Positions 43,496-55,109 of a stretch of 64,000 nt of DNA are shown here, piece after piece. The translations under genes were made by a program, and so were the position numbers. Position 1 is the first letter of the stretch, and every line of letters begins with the position of its first letter. The DNA comes from Agrypnia vestita (Eukaryota; Arthropoda; Insecta; Trichoptera; Phryganeidae): NCBI GenBank assembly GCA_016648135.1, contig JADDOH010009991.1, positions 1 through 64,000 of the forward strand. Reading direction: 5' to 3'. A model generated the notes under the pieces. That model had not been told where the DNA came from, ran no database searches, and saw only the letters and a list, made by a program, of their open reading frames with translations.

Positions 43496-43929
43496 TATTT
43501 CTAGTCCTTGCGCAAAAGGTGTGTTTTATTAAAATTTCATACAATAATGTTTTAATTGGTTTTTATTTACATCTCCGAGTGGATTCATGCTGGAACTGAA
43601 TTTTTCCAACAAAAATATATCTTAAAACCAGTATCTTCGATTGTATTACGAATGAAGTGATTTTTTGATGATATTTTAAATTTTATATAAAATATTCAGT
43701 TAGTCGCCGTCCGACTAGATAAATTAATTTTTGTACCGTAAATATTTAGAAATTTAACGCAGTAATTTGTCGATCTAACTCTGTTGTACAAATTGTTTAG
43801 TTTATAAGATTGAGAAAACATTAATCCCTAACAAAGAATAAATAAATAATTCATTATTTTTGTGTTTTTTTTTTATATACTTCCATTGTTTCCTACTAGA
43901 TATCACGATTATTTTCATGTAGTTATAAT

Positions 43930-44150
43930 TAATCCTATGTGACGTTTTAGTACATTCTGAGATAAACGAATTAAACTATTTTAAAAAATATCGCGCATAC
44001 TAGATTTATAAAAAATATTTTAAATAATTACTAGGCAGACTTTCCAGATGAACGGCAATTTTTTTTTGTATATCTCCATTATTTATACGAACAATTGACA
44101 AATTGATTCGTTCATCTCAGAATGTACCAAACGGCACATTGACTTTTTTT
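43930..44150. repeat. Palindromic MITE
   Basis: tatgtgacgttttagtacat with tctgagataaacgaa is inverted at 44105-44150 (gaatgtaccaaacggcac). Confidence 0.6.
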
Positions 44151-44224
44151 ATGTCTGCAGCGACGATTTATAAGTATTTATTTGATATAATATGAGCCGA
44201 AAGTCACAAAATTCATAAATTATG

Positions 44225-44520
44225 GAGGCTTCGATGGTTAGGCTGTATAGTACGTATGCAACCCCCGAAATAGTTGCTCAATGAAGACCATGGATAGGTA
44301 GGTACACTGAAAATAAGATAGACAATGTAATGACCTATCGATTCTTGGCGTCAACAATTGGGAAGAAGCAGCCCAAGACATGACAGGTGGCGGTGTAACA
44401 GTGCCTACAATGAAAACGATTACTACAGAACAAAGTTGTTGTTGTTGTCTGTGACATCTCACGAGGCTCAGTAATAAAAGGCCTAACAAGTGAAGCAATT
44501 TTCTTCTATTTTGAAACATC
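44225..44520. other. Possible LINE coding remnant
   Basis: A plus-strand reading around 44290-44400 (R-P-W-M-G-R, then L-G-V-N-N-W-E-E-A-A-Q-D) resembles the C-terminal G-V-x-x-W-x-x-x-A-x-D region of RTE-like proteins. Broken and short. Confidence 0.3.
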
Positions 44521-44649
44521 GTAAATTTGGAAATTTATGAATTGATTAAATAATTTAGTTTGTGTCACTTTAACAAGATTCAATATTTAAAATATATGGA
44601 ACCTGATGAATAAATTTTAAAATGATATATTCCCAAATAAAAATGTGAT

Positions 44650-44702
44650 TAAAAACGCAAGAGAAGATATGAGAAAAAAATGTGAAATTTGCTCACTTAA
44701 TT
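44650..44702 (-). repeat. End of the second-level MITE of 25180-26898
   Basis: acgcaagagaagatatgaga and gtgaaatttgctca match the right arm at 26839-26890. Confidence 0.55.
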
Positions 44703-45630
44703 AAAAATAGAGAATTCGTTGCAAACTGATTCCACTAAAGCCATGTATTCACTAGGGGACAAATTGTTCCTCAACAGCACGCGCGGCATAGAGTCTACGT
44801 GACGTTGCAACGTCGTGCACTGTTCCGCGACCTCGCGCATAACATAGCGCGGCATTTCTACGTGCCGTGGCAACGTTGCCATGCGCACGGTACCCGAGCG
44901 AGCTCACTGCAACATTACGCGGAGCGTCAGTACCATGTGGTATGTTTACAAGTGAATACGCATGCGCTGTATCTGTCAAGATGACAATGTGGGGAAAAGA
45001 AATTGTTCTTGAACTCATCGAGCTGTATCGATCGAAGATCGCATAGAGTGTCCGTCCTTCTTTCTCTTTGCAGGAAATAATTCGCATTCTCCTCTTTTTT
45101 CTCCTCTTGCGTTTCGATAAACTCATTAACATAAACAGATACGCAGTTGTCATGTTCTGTACCTGTTTGTTAGAGACATCTATGATTCAAACACAAACAT
45201 CCACGATAGGTTTCGTAGTTTTATTATAGATGGCGATATAAATTTTCTCGCCAGTGTGATTTGCGAACGTTCTTCAGAGTGATTTATCTAATCGTTCGAT
45301 CCTCGCATTAGGCAATCATAATACAATCATGTTCTCGAACAATGTATTTTTTTAACTGAATAAACTTAATGTCAATGAGTCAATGCCAAATATCTGCATA
45401 TTCGCGACCTACATATTATATTTTTGAGTTCAACATTTAAAATTACTTTCAAATGGTAATTCTTTTATTGGTCTATTGACCGGTGCATCGATTGCAACAA
45501 TTATTTCCCCAGAACCAATATACATGTTAACTGAGCTAGAGATGGTGGAATAATTCGATTATCTCGAATCGAGAATTGCCAACATGGGAATGTGGGCCAG
45601 AAGAAGAGAGAAGAGAGAAAGAAAGAAGAG
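44703..45630. other. No gene supported; GC-richer island at 44750-44950
   Basis: The island contains several short imperfect inverted pairs (acgtgacgttgcaacgtc; gcgcggcat). The 133-codon minus frame across it has no splice or family support. Confidence 0.3.
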
Positions 45631-45634
45631 TATT

Positions 45635-46137
45635 GTCACGTGTCGTGGCTACCGGGGGAATAAATGAAAACAATTATTCTTTCAATTACACTGTTCCGCA
45701 GTATATCACTCGTAAATGAACACTTTATTATTGCTGGTTAACACGTATTTAACATTAACTATAACATGCCATCTAATTCTCGCTCATAGTGTTTATTGCA
45801 TTTATTTTCAATGCCAATTAGGTACTTACAAAGAGGTTATAATACACCTCTGCATGTACTAAAACCTCGATGGGTGTTCGCAATTCACGAACTGTCAAAC
45901 ACGACAACTGAACTCGCGCCGCAGCTCCGTTCCGTACTTATACCTAAATGCTGATATTTTCGTACTTTTTAGATTATTCTAGTATTTACGAGAATGTCCT
46001 CGTCGTTTCTTGGTTGAACCAGGTATTTCTAGACGTTTCCCGAAGTTTGTAGATCACCCTAGATTGTCATAGGCCGTTCTCGATTCTTCGATAGTGTTAT
46101 GACGTGCGTAAATTCTTTTTAGCATCTCCTTACAGTA
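45635..46137 (+). repeat. Solo-LTR-like block, second copy
   Basis: TGTCACGTGTCGTGG at the start and cttaca at the end; see 5515-6168 for the shared blocks. No internal region. Confidence 0.45.
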
Positions 46138-46313
46138 CGTAAGGCGAAATGTACAATGTAACTTGACAGGATTAGAAAGAATAAAATAATGTCCAAAGTG
46201 TCCATAAGGCTGACGGAATCATTAATATTTTCTAGGTTGATGCTTTGTATAGTAAGATAAGATTCTCAATGTGTGTTAAAATAGTGTTAAAATATATACA
46301 CCACTATTAGATT

Positions 46314-46465
46314 CGACTTTAAAAAATGATAACTTTATTTGAAAATAGTTGAAAAAAGTAAAAATAGAAGCGACTTTAAAAAATGATAAATTTATTTGAA
46401 AATAGTTGAAAAAAGTAAAAATAGAAGCGACTTTAAAAAATGATAACTTTATTTGAAAATAGTTG
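46314..46465 (+). repeat. 57-base tandem repeat, 2.7 copies
   Basis: Units start at 46314, 46371 and 46428 (cgactttaaaaaatgataa) and differ at one or two bases, so the duplication is recent. Confidence 0.9.
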
Positions 46466-46469
46466 CCAC

Positions 46470-47315
46470 ACTTTATGTATCAGATCTCTAGAATGTTCGC
46501 GCCCGAAAATTATCACTCAAAAAATAGCGCTTCGTTTTATGTCGCTCGCTTGACATTAACTCAAACTACCCGACCATCTGGTGGAGAGTTATTTATAGCT
46601 ACGCCATACTGGACACACGCCACAGTCATGACGAAACGACTCGTAAGAAATAAAAAATTATTTTAATTGATGTGTGTAGAGGATCACACAAAGAGACGGA
46701 AAAATAAACGTACGGATGATTTAGAGTAACTGAATCTACCAAATAAAATAAAATGGCAATAGGTAGGCCATATCGCTCGAAGAACGGACAATCGCTGGAC
46801 GAGTGAAGTCATCCAATGAAATTAGAGGGAAATTCAAAGGGAAACTACCAGCAAAGAGATGAATATTAATGTATGAATAAAAACCGAAAAATAAAAATGG
46901 AACACCTGTTCCAACTCTTATTTTTTCTAACTTTTAAATTTATTTATTTATTTCAAAAAATCCTTGTTTTACAATATATAGGTACTTAATAATAATTTAA
47001 CAATATAAATATAAGATAAGATTACACAATTTTTTTTGTTAGATTTGTGGATTATGCCACTCTACTAGGCTACGCCTGTCCCAGAGTGGCGTTATAGAAC
47101 ACAATTATAATATTTTTTTGAATTCGTCAATAATATTTGTTTTCATAAGGTAATAATTATGTATCTACAAAGTATCAAGTGCAATGTTAGTGATAAGTTG
47201 AGTGAGTCATAAGTCCAAGTGTAAATATGTATAGAACATTGTTTACTGTAAAAAGGGTTAAAGTTTTATTTAAGATTATTTTTTATTTTCCTTAATTTAT
47301 TTATTTATTTATTTA
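46470..47315. other. No gene seen
   Basis: AT-rich sequence. A small Pro-Ser-Arg-type region at 47050-47100 (ctactaggctacgcctgtcc) may be LINE 3' UTR, as at 59335. Low-complexity TTTA repeats close it at 47295-47325. Confidence 0.3.
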
Positions 47316-47319
47316 TTTA

Positions 47320-47790
47320 TAGACATTATTATGCAATTACAGTAAGTAAATTTTCAGTTGCTGTTCTACCTTTAGAGGTAAGCCAGTTGTTTGCTAAAGC
47401 TTTTATTTTATTAATTGAGTATATTCTGATTGTCGGGAAGTCTGTTTTAAATATGTTAAATATTTTAGGCCCTATGTATGAGTAATTTTTCTGTCCATGT
47501 GTTGTCTTAGTTTTTGGTATTTCGTCAAGGTTTCGTAATGCTTGTCTAGTATTATGTGAATGCGAGTTACTGGTTGCTGTTAGGTGGTTTGTGTTTTTGA
47601 TGGAGAAGATGAGGGTAGACTTAACGAACAGCTGTCTAACGTCCAGTACATTAAATTCTCTGACTAGTCTGTCTGATTGGTATATAAATGGTTTCTTATT
47701 AATGACTGGACGATGTGAATTCTCACAAACATTTAAATTTCCGATGCTGGCACCGGGATCCCAGGATTGCAAATTGCCAGCACCGCGATC
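47320..47790 (-). mobile_element. LINE 3' end, RT C-terminus
   Basis: Minus frame 47772-47329 reads LVREFNVLDVRQLFVKSTLI, later H-S-H-N-T-R-Q-A-L, then K-T-T-H-G-Q-K-N-Y-S-Y-I-G-P-K-I-F-N, a typical CR1/Jockey C-terminal tail. A TAAA-repeat tail follows (plus 47327-47295). Same type as 59540-59890. Confidence 0.6.
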
Positions 47791-47909
47791 CCGATTCTGA
47801 AAAAAAATTCGGGATTGAAAACCCTAGGTAGAGCGGCGCCCGGGGCAGAAGGAATTTACCTGTAGATTCCACCGGTCTAGCTTTCTTACAAGGTGTCTGA
47901 AAAAACCTT

Positions 47910-48400
47910 TTCAAGATGAATAGGGTAATTTCACATTGAACAGAATCTATGAAAATATATGAAATAGATTCAGAAAAATAAATTATATTTTGTAATTCAG
48001 TATGGATGGTGTGGGTTAATGTTTTCATTCATAATTTTTATAATAAAAATCTTAAAAAATACGTTTCCTTAAAACGCGATGTGATTGGTCGTGACGTTGT
48101 TTGACAAGAATTATAAATAAACATACGTGATCTATAGTGTTTGTCACTTTAATTTATTTCGTTTCTATGGTAACCGTTTATCTTCGCTTTGTTGTATATA
48201 TTTTGCCGTGTTTGTGGCCTATTTTAATAAAATAACACATTTAAAATAATGGAGATAAGTTATTTATTAATTCATTGATTAACATTTAAAATAATCGAGG
48301 TAAGTTATTATTATCCAACTAACCGAAAATTGATGCTGTAATGTTGGATTCATTTTTCAGTTTTCAGGAATGAATTTCTACAAAAGCCGGCTTGTTTTGT
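47910..48400. repeat. Dispersed repeat, uninterrupted inverted copy of 1-965
   Basis: Reverse complement of 1-263 plus 788-965 without the hAT-type insertion; the junction region is 48095-48130. Confidence 0.6.
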
Positions 48401-48404
48401 AAAA

Positions 48405-49160
48405 AAACAAATGAACGTCTAAATACGCTGTTACGTGTTTTACGTCAGATGACGTAAAAAGACATGCTAAACGTCACTTGCCAAAATAAACGTTTTGGCG
48501 GGAGTTTGAAAGCGTGATTTTTTTAATGTTAATATACACATTAAAAGAAAATCTTTTTCATACGCGTATTTTCTGAACCAAAGTCAAGATATTTCTATTT
48601 AAAAAAATGTGAAATTACTCTATTACGCGTCTTCATCGGTAAAACTCAATTTCACACAAACATTCAAAGAAATCCGAAAAAGTCAATTTGTTCGTCCGTT
48701 CTCTGTTATCACATTAATTCAATTTTACGTTTAATTTTGAAAAGAAATGAAATCTTAATCGCTTCGTTCGCTTGTTCGGTTCGGATCAATCGTCATGACC
48801 CTGGGGTCGACGTTGGACGTCATTCGCCAATTTGCAGGAACTATTGTGCCGTGATGTACGATCTAACACAATAATAAAACGGGCTGCTTGTTCCCCAACC
48901 AATAGTTGATGTGTTTAGTGAATATATTCAACTTGTCGAGACACAAATGCGCGGATAATTTGACACTTGAGCGTGGAGTAGTATGTTTGTACGGCAGCAT
49001 CTGTGCGAGGAACTCGTATTTTATTTATTTTTATCCACAAAAATATTCACAAAGTTAAACATTTAAACATAATTAACACCTCGAACCCCTCTCCCCTCAC
49101 CTACCCCCTCAGCGCCTCTTCACCGTAACACATTTGCTTGGTTCGACTTTTAAAGATCGT
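48405..49160. other. No gene seen
   Basis: Contains a short palindrome acgtcagatgacgt at about 48441-48455. Otherwise unremarkable. Confidence 0.3.
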
Positions 49161-49162
49161 TA

Positions 49163-49315
49163 GTACACAATAATCCTGAGGAAGAGAACATTGTTCTCGA
49201 AACATGTAGATTTTTTAATCTAATAAAACAAAGTAATTTGTGTTTTATTTTAATAATAATGTCACCACAAAGTTCAAGCCTTCATACAGAAGAAGAAAAA
49301 ATATTCTTCGAACAG
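49163..49315 (+). mobile_element. Short hammerhead-bearing element, second copy
   Basis: Nearly identical to 7051-7211, from gtacacaataatcctgagg to gaagaaaaaatattcttcga. An 8-base gap (gtggtgaa missing) near 49228 is the main difference. Flanking duplication not evident here. Confidence 0.65.
49169..49216 (+). ncRNA. Hammerhead-ribozyme-like motif, family 1, copy 2
   Basis: CTGAGGA at 49176-49182, helix II GAGAAC/GTTCTC, GAAA at 49199-49202, GTA triplet at 49206-49208, helix I AATC/GATT. Core identical to the 7 kb copy. Confidence 0.6.
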
Positions 49316-49319
49316 TTAA

Positions 49320-49785
49320 ACATTTAACTTCTCTTCTAACTGTAATATACCTGTGTCGAGATGAGTAGCCTTACGTCAGTGAGACATCATATTATAATGA
49401 CAAATACTAACCTAGCTAAATCTTCGGCAGAGCTTGTAACCGCTAGAAGACGCGTTCTAAAGGTGGCGGATAGGGGAAAGCTCGCCAGATATGCAGGGTA
49501 GGAGGGAAATAAAATACCTCTCGTGGACCGACAGGCAGTAGTATTACGTAAAATTAACGAAGTAAATCACGAAGACAGATTACATTTTTTTTTTACCTAT
49601 AATCCGCCTCTACTCTACTTTCAAATAATTCAATGATCACAATCGTGGATTTTTGTTTACTAACGGTATTAAAAATTATTTATTTATCAACAGGCTCCTT
49701 TAATTACTTCGGAATAAGCATACCTACTAAATATTTTTAAAAAATGTCGAAAAGATTTTATTATTTATTCTATTACGAAACCATT
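49320..49785. other. No gene supported
   Basis: A plus frame from 49361 (S-S-L-T-S-V-R-H-H) runs about 50 codons and has an Arg-rich centre, but lacks family or splice support. Confidence 0.25.
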
Positions 49786-49789
49786 TTAT

Positions 49790-50060
49790 CTATATATAAA
49801 TAAAAATGTAAGTGTTCGTTTGTACAAAATCGCTAATCTCTGAAAGTTGAAATTTTGGCACAACTTTGCATTCAAATACGAAGATGTTTTTGTGTGCTTA
49901 CTTTATTTTTATATACCTACTATTTATTTATATAAATAAAAATGTTAATGTTTGATTACCCAAAATCTTAAATCTCGTAAAGCTCTACACTAATGCTTTG
50001 AAATTTTGACACAACTTTCCATTCGAATTCACACTGATTATTTGAAAAAAGGTGCTGGTA
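49790..50060 (+). repeat. Helitron-like 5' fragments (two, tandem)
   Basis: tctatatataaataaaaatg at about 49789 and ttatataaataaaaatgtt at about 49925, each followed by an aaaatcnnnaatctc pattern. Such starts occur in lepidopteran Helitrons; the 3' ends were not found, so this is tentative. Confidence 0.35.
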
Positions 50061-50175
50061 CCTACATTGTTTCGTTGTGTTGGTGTGTATGGCCGTAAAC
50101 ACCAACACAAGGAAACAATGTGCGTCGTACGCATGGCTTAGGCACATACACTAATTCGATGGTCTTTCTTAAATG
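50060..50175. repeat. Palindromic MITE (family of 10982-11118)
   Basis: attgtttcgttgtgttggtg and caacacaaggaaacaatgtg pair; right flank cgtacgcatggctta as in the other copy. Confidence 0.6.
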
Positions 50176-50849
50176 GAAAGACCTATACAAGCACCCATTT
50201 CTTTGATATGACTAATTAATAACTCATTAATGTAGAGCTAAAATTAAAACGTAAAAGTCCGTCACTTAATAATAATCGCCGACAAGATTTGGAACGAATA
50301 AGCCCTAAAAAAAGTAGAATGGATGTATTATTGTGACTGTGCGTGAGATATTCATGAGATGCCATCGTGCGGACTCTCTCCTTAGCCTTTCTAACCCCGC
50401 GTCTCTCTTTATCTACTTTCATACAAAAGCAGGAAGGCTCTCAAAAATCATAATACTCTATGAACAGGAATCGCATACATTCTGAATTCAGCGGGAAAGA
50501 GATTCAGTAATTAATATTTTGTACCCGAAACATTTCCGAAAAGCAACTTGAAAACTTCTAATTTATGAATTCATAGATTAGTGGTGTTAAAGTAATGCAT
50601 GTTTTTTCTTTTCAATTGTTTAAAGTAGGTATATTATATTATTATCAGGAGAATGGCACACAATCGAAGGTTCCCGGATGGACTGAAATAATCTGGAAGA
50701 AAGAAAAAAGAAGAACGAAAAGCAATGCTCCAGAAGTTTCTGGAACTCGAGCGCTTGTAAGTTGTGCGGAAAACGCGTGCGGAATTACAGTTGTGGTGAG
50801 GTGCGATTACGCAGGTAAAGCGAAACCAGCGATTCAGTGCGACCGGGAA

Positions 50850-51010
50850 ATTAAGAGAATAATGGATCGCTATCGAGCGTTCAATAGTGAATCTGCGTCC
50901 AACATGGCGATCTCGATTACATTAGCTTCATATTATGAACTTCTTATTTTGTCTCTTAACTTAACACTCCACGTGACCATCCCAGCGTGCGCATTTCATT
51001 TGTTTCTAGC
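50850..51010 (+). repeat. Repeat shared with 34100-34260
   Basis: gaatctgcgtccaacatggc, tatgaacttcttattttgtc. The open frame 50595-51086 spans it but is not supported as a gene. Confidence 0.4.
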
Positions 51011-51149
51011 TGCCTATTGTAGGTGTTGTACATCGTCCAGAATTCAGAGGCGCAAAAGTGGACGGGATAGGTACTTTCCCTTTTAATTTTAATGGCATTT
51101 TTGGATCACGTAAGACTCCTGTCATAGACCTAAACATTAATGATTACTA

Positions 51150-51830
51150 ACATCTGTATTCACTACTATAATGTAGTACTACATTACATTGAAGTGTATA
51201 CTTCACACTCTTTGAAGTGTAGTGCATACTACAAACTACACACACTTCAAAGGTATTCAAAGTACATACTTCAAATAGTATACTTCATTTCAAAGCGAAC
51301 ACTACAAAGTACACACACTTCAAAGTTATTAAATGTACTATTTGAAGTATGTACAAACAAGAGTACATACATCAAATAGTACATTTTTTATGTGAAATTT
51401 TTGGTAAGTCGGAAGGGAAGAACGAAGAAATCTCTGTAAACTGAAACAACCCCCCCCCCCTCTGGTTTTAATGCCCTTTTTGGCGACCTTTTTTTTCAGG
51501 TCGTCGAAGGTTACTTTGGGAAAAATATCGGCATTATTTTACCGAAAAATGTCGATATATTCATATATTTTTTCCGGCGACTTTTTTTTTAGGCACCGAA
51601 CATTTTATTTGGGAAAAAATATTATACTACAATCTCTTCATTAGTAGGTACTACAATTTTGTAGTACAACTACTTCACTTCATTAGTGCTACAATTTCGT
51701 AGTACTACAATTAGTTTACTTTATTTACTTTTTACTACAAATGTAGTGTACACTTTGTAGTCTTCAAACTGGTGAACGTGTGTGTGTTGTAGTCTTCATT
51801 TTGAAATGTAGTTTTTCCCTTCGCTACTAA
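51150..51830. repeat. Low-complexity foldback of ACTACA and ACTTCAAA words
   Basis: Two clusters (51165-51385 and 51640-51830) are built from tgtagt/actaca and acttcaaa/tttgaagt words that pair within and between clusters. The 51450-51610 centre has two related ggcgacctttttttt blocks. Confidence 0.55.
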
Positions 51831-51989
51831 ACATCATACATCACACACCAATTATATATTTTACATCTACTGCACATTCTCCATCGGTATGGATGAGTGA
51901 CCCAAGATATTTAAAGAAGTCACTATTTGGTAATGGTAATGGTGAAGAAATGTGGCCAAGTAAAAATAGAAAAGTAACATGTTACCTGT

Positions 51990-52470
51990 AAAGTAGGTAC
52001 CATGTCACCTGGGAGAAAGTTTCCCTGTCCAGGGCAGTGCGGAACAGCTCTTCCACGCTTCTTATCCCGCTCCACTCTCGAATGTTACCAAGCCAGGAAT
52101 GCCGCCCTCTTCCGACCCCTCTGCGACCCTCAATCTTCCCCTTCATGACGAGCTGAAGGATGGAGTACTTTTCGCCTCTCATTATATGACCAAAGTATGA
52201 AATTTTACGAAGCTTTACTGTGTTGAGTAACTGTCTCTTTGTGTTTTCTCTGCGTAAACCTTCATTATTAGTAGTCATGTCAGTCCAGGATATCTTCAAC
52301 AGTTTACGATGTATCCACATTTAGAACGCCTCTAGGCGATTTAGAATATTCACCTTCAGCGTCCATGCTTCGACACCGTAAAGTAGAACTGACCATATAT
52401 AGCATTTGATCAATCTTTGTCTGAGTTTCAAGTTTAAGTCGTCATTACAGAGTAGACTTGAAAAGGTATA
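51990..52470 (-). mobile_element. LINE C-terminal fragment
   Basis: Minus strand reads YIWSVLLYGVEAWTL, a stop, then MWIHRKLLKISWTDM, YFGHIMRGEKY, G-R-R-G-V-G-R and W-S-G-I-R-S-V-E-E-L-F. Same family as 18061-18421 and 58190-58600. Confidence 0.65.
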
Positions 52471-52866
52471 CAAACAGTAGTTTCACAGCTCACATCGAAC
52501 ATAATATTTCATGTGGAGACACAAAATAGGCAAGCTGGAATATAAATATATAAAAAAACATAAAAATATAATTGCGAAGTAGGGAACCAGAAAGAACGTT
52601 ATTTAGTAAAAAAGAAAAGAAGCAAATAAGAATAAAATCACACGGATACACAATAAAAGTAATAAGCTGGAATAAATATGTAAAATATAGGAGAAAGAGA
52701 AGTTCACAGTAGAATAACAATCAAGAATACAAATTCGTATAAAATATTCATAAAATATACTTTGCACTCTAATGCTAACGAATGGTCCTAGGCCTATCAG
52801 GGTTAACAACAACCTGTAGACAATCCGTTTATTAAAAAATAAAATAAAATAATAATTTTTAAATTT

Positions 52867-52990
52867 AAACAGGGTGTTCTGTGTGTGGTTTTCTAGGATA
52901 ATCTATCGTGTAGGTATAACTCAAACGTCGGCCAGAGAGGTCAGATATACACGGCAGAATATTCCAGAAAACTACACACAACATTTTTAA
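52867..52990. repeat. Palindromic hammerhead-family element, core lost
   Basis: Arms gtgtgtggttttctagga and tccagaaaactacacac as in 8049-8196. Keeps aaacgtcggccagagagg but the CUGAUGA half is deleted. Confidence 0.55.
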
Positions 52991-52999
52991 AAACGGTGT

Positions 53000-53240
53000 C
53001 TCGAAGCTAGTAGAAAAATTCAGGAGAATTTTCGTCATTTAATTTTGAATAGAAAATATTCTCTAATTGAAAATATTTTCTACACTTGAAAAAAGGTGAA
53101 ATGTTAATAGTTGAGGATATAAGCGCTGCTTCCTTTTTTTCAATATTTTTGGCCTTCTTTCTGTAAAACGTTGAAATATCATGAAAGTAACTTACATCGA
53201 ATATAAATATTTAAAAAATATTATTCGCTTTGATATAAGA
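53000..53240. repeat. CAGGGTGT-type MITE half
   Basis: ggtgtctcgaagctagtaga and the usual ttttcaatatttttggcctt and gtaaaacgttgaaatatc blocks; no right end. Confidence 0.45.
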
Positions 53241-53244
53241 CGCA

Positions 53245-53815
53245 GATATGCAGATATTCTCAGCGTTAACTTAAGTCGTAACCGAAATCTCCTTAACGAA
53301 CATTTTACCGTTAATTTATTTAATTAAATTTTATTAACTCATATATGAATACATGTCTTTGTTCATACTGATAAACACTTTATAATTGTCTTTACTTAAT
53401 TTTTGATATATGTACTTAGCAAAAATATGTTTTTTTTTAAACATTCTGTCACAGAGTATTAATTTGTAAGCGATGAACAAAACCCTGTTTTTATGAGAGA
53501 GGATTGGATCAGTGCAGAAGAATGTCCCCCTTGCGTCTATTTATGGCACATTTTACATAGGCATTATCCATGCGTAATCAAATCCCCTTGCAAACAAAAA
53601 AACAACAATACAACAATTATTATAAAAGATATTGTTTTATAAATTTCAAATGATGTATGTATATATGTATCTATATTTATTTATACATTTGTAAATGAAC
53701 ATGCATGCAGATATATATTTACATACATGTATAATGTACACTGTTATCTAGATATGATAATTTTTTTTTATTGTAATAGGTGTAAACCGCAGAAATAAAA
53801 TAAATAAAATAATAA
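53245..53815. other. No gene seen; TA/TG-rich stretch
   Basis: 53650-53760 is rich in tatgtat and catacatg words. Nothing coding. Confidence 0.3.
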
Positions 53816-53817
53816 TA

Positions 53818-55106
53818 TTAGGTCCTTACATATGAAATTGGCGTTTAGTATAGGAGGAACATAAAGCCGATTTTTTTTTATTATAATACATTTATTTAAT
53901 CAAAGTATGTACCATTGCTATCTATGCACTTTTGCCATCTCATAGGTAGTTCATCGATCTCTTTACTAAAAAAACCATTCGGACGGGAATCAATAAAATC
54001 TTTGAAGGCGGTTTGGACTGCTCCATCGGAGTTGAATTTTTTCCTTTGCAAGAAGTTATCCAAATTTCGAAAAAAATGGTAATCTGTTGGGGCAAGATCC
54101 GGAGAGTACGGTGGATGTCTTAGACATTCCAATTGAAGCTCCTCTAATTTGGTAGCCGTCTGTTGTGCAGTGTGTGGTCTAGCGTTATCATGAAGCAGCA
54201 GTGGCCTAGAGCGATTAACCAGCCTCGGTTGTTTAGCAGCTAGCTTTTCCATCATGGTTTGCAGTTGCTGACAATAGACATCTGCCGTAATCGTCTGGCC
54301 AGATTTAAGAAAGCTGTAGTAAACGACACCAGCACTAGTCCACCAAACGCTCACAAGTAACTTTTTTGGAGTCAATTTTCGCTTGGGGCATGTTTTGGCT
54401 GGTTCGGCAGGGTTCAGCCATTGCGATGAGCGCTTCCGATTATCGTACAGGATCCACTTTTCATCACAGGTAATGATTCGATTTAAAATCCCTTCATTAT
54501 TGTGCCGGTTGAGTAATGCAACGCAGCAGTCAACGCGCGTTTGTTGATTTGCTTCCTCAATTCGTGAGGAAGCTTTTCAAGCTTTCAAGCTTTTTCACCT
54601 TACCAATTTGCTTCAAGTGGATTAAACAGTTTTATCACTAACACCGCAGCCTGCAGCTAACTCGGATGTGGTTTGCGATGGATCCGCTTCCACAATAGCC
54701 TTCAATTCTTCATTATCAACTTTGGTCTCCGGCCTTCCACGGGGCTTGTTCTGCAGGTCAAAATTTCCAGAACGAAAACGTTGGAACCAAAAACGCACTG
54801 TGTTTTCTTTTGCGGCACCGTCGCCATACACATCATTAATCCTTCGAGCCGTTTCTGCAGCACTGGTGCCACGGTGGAACTCGTACTCGTAAATAACGCG
54901 ATATTTCAAGTTTTTCATTTTGTAAACTGAGTGACGCAAAGAAAAAAACAATTGAGGAAAAAACAAATGAATTATAATTTTCAAAACACAAATACATGAG
55001 TAAATAGCTGTATAAATTTGAATTTGGAATTCCTAACCAAAGAGAAGATATTTGAGATCAAATTTGCCAGTACGGCAAAACGCCAATTTCATATGTAAGG
55101 ACCTAA
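53818..55106 (-). mobile_element. mariner transposon, copy 2
   Basis: 1289 bases with the same termini as copy 1 (TTAGGTCCTTACATATGA) and TA at 53816-53817 and 55107-55108. Opposite orientation to copy 1 and nearly identical in sequence. Confidence 0.93.
53896..54918 (-). pseudogene. mariner transposase, copy 2, frameshifted
   Basis: Start ATG at 54918 (MKNLKYR), natural stop at 53898-53896. The last catalytic region is intact here (YSPDLAPTDYHFF), so the TAA of copy 1 is not shared. Instead one A is missing near 54628 (the frame ends just after SDKTV) and a local caagcttt duplication plus a 1-base loss scramble 54550-54595. Neither copy alone can make a full transposase. Confidence 0.88.
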
Positions 55107-55109
55107 TAC

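Noticed and set aside
44752..45153. Minus-strand open frame of 133 codons
   Set aside because: Crosses a GC-rich island with inverted words and an AT-rich flank; no family resemblance, no splice or signal evidence.
50595..51086. Plus-strand open frame of 163 codons as a gene
   Set aside because: Part of it is a repeat shared with 34100-34260, which has no matching frame; no domain, splice or signal support.
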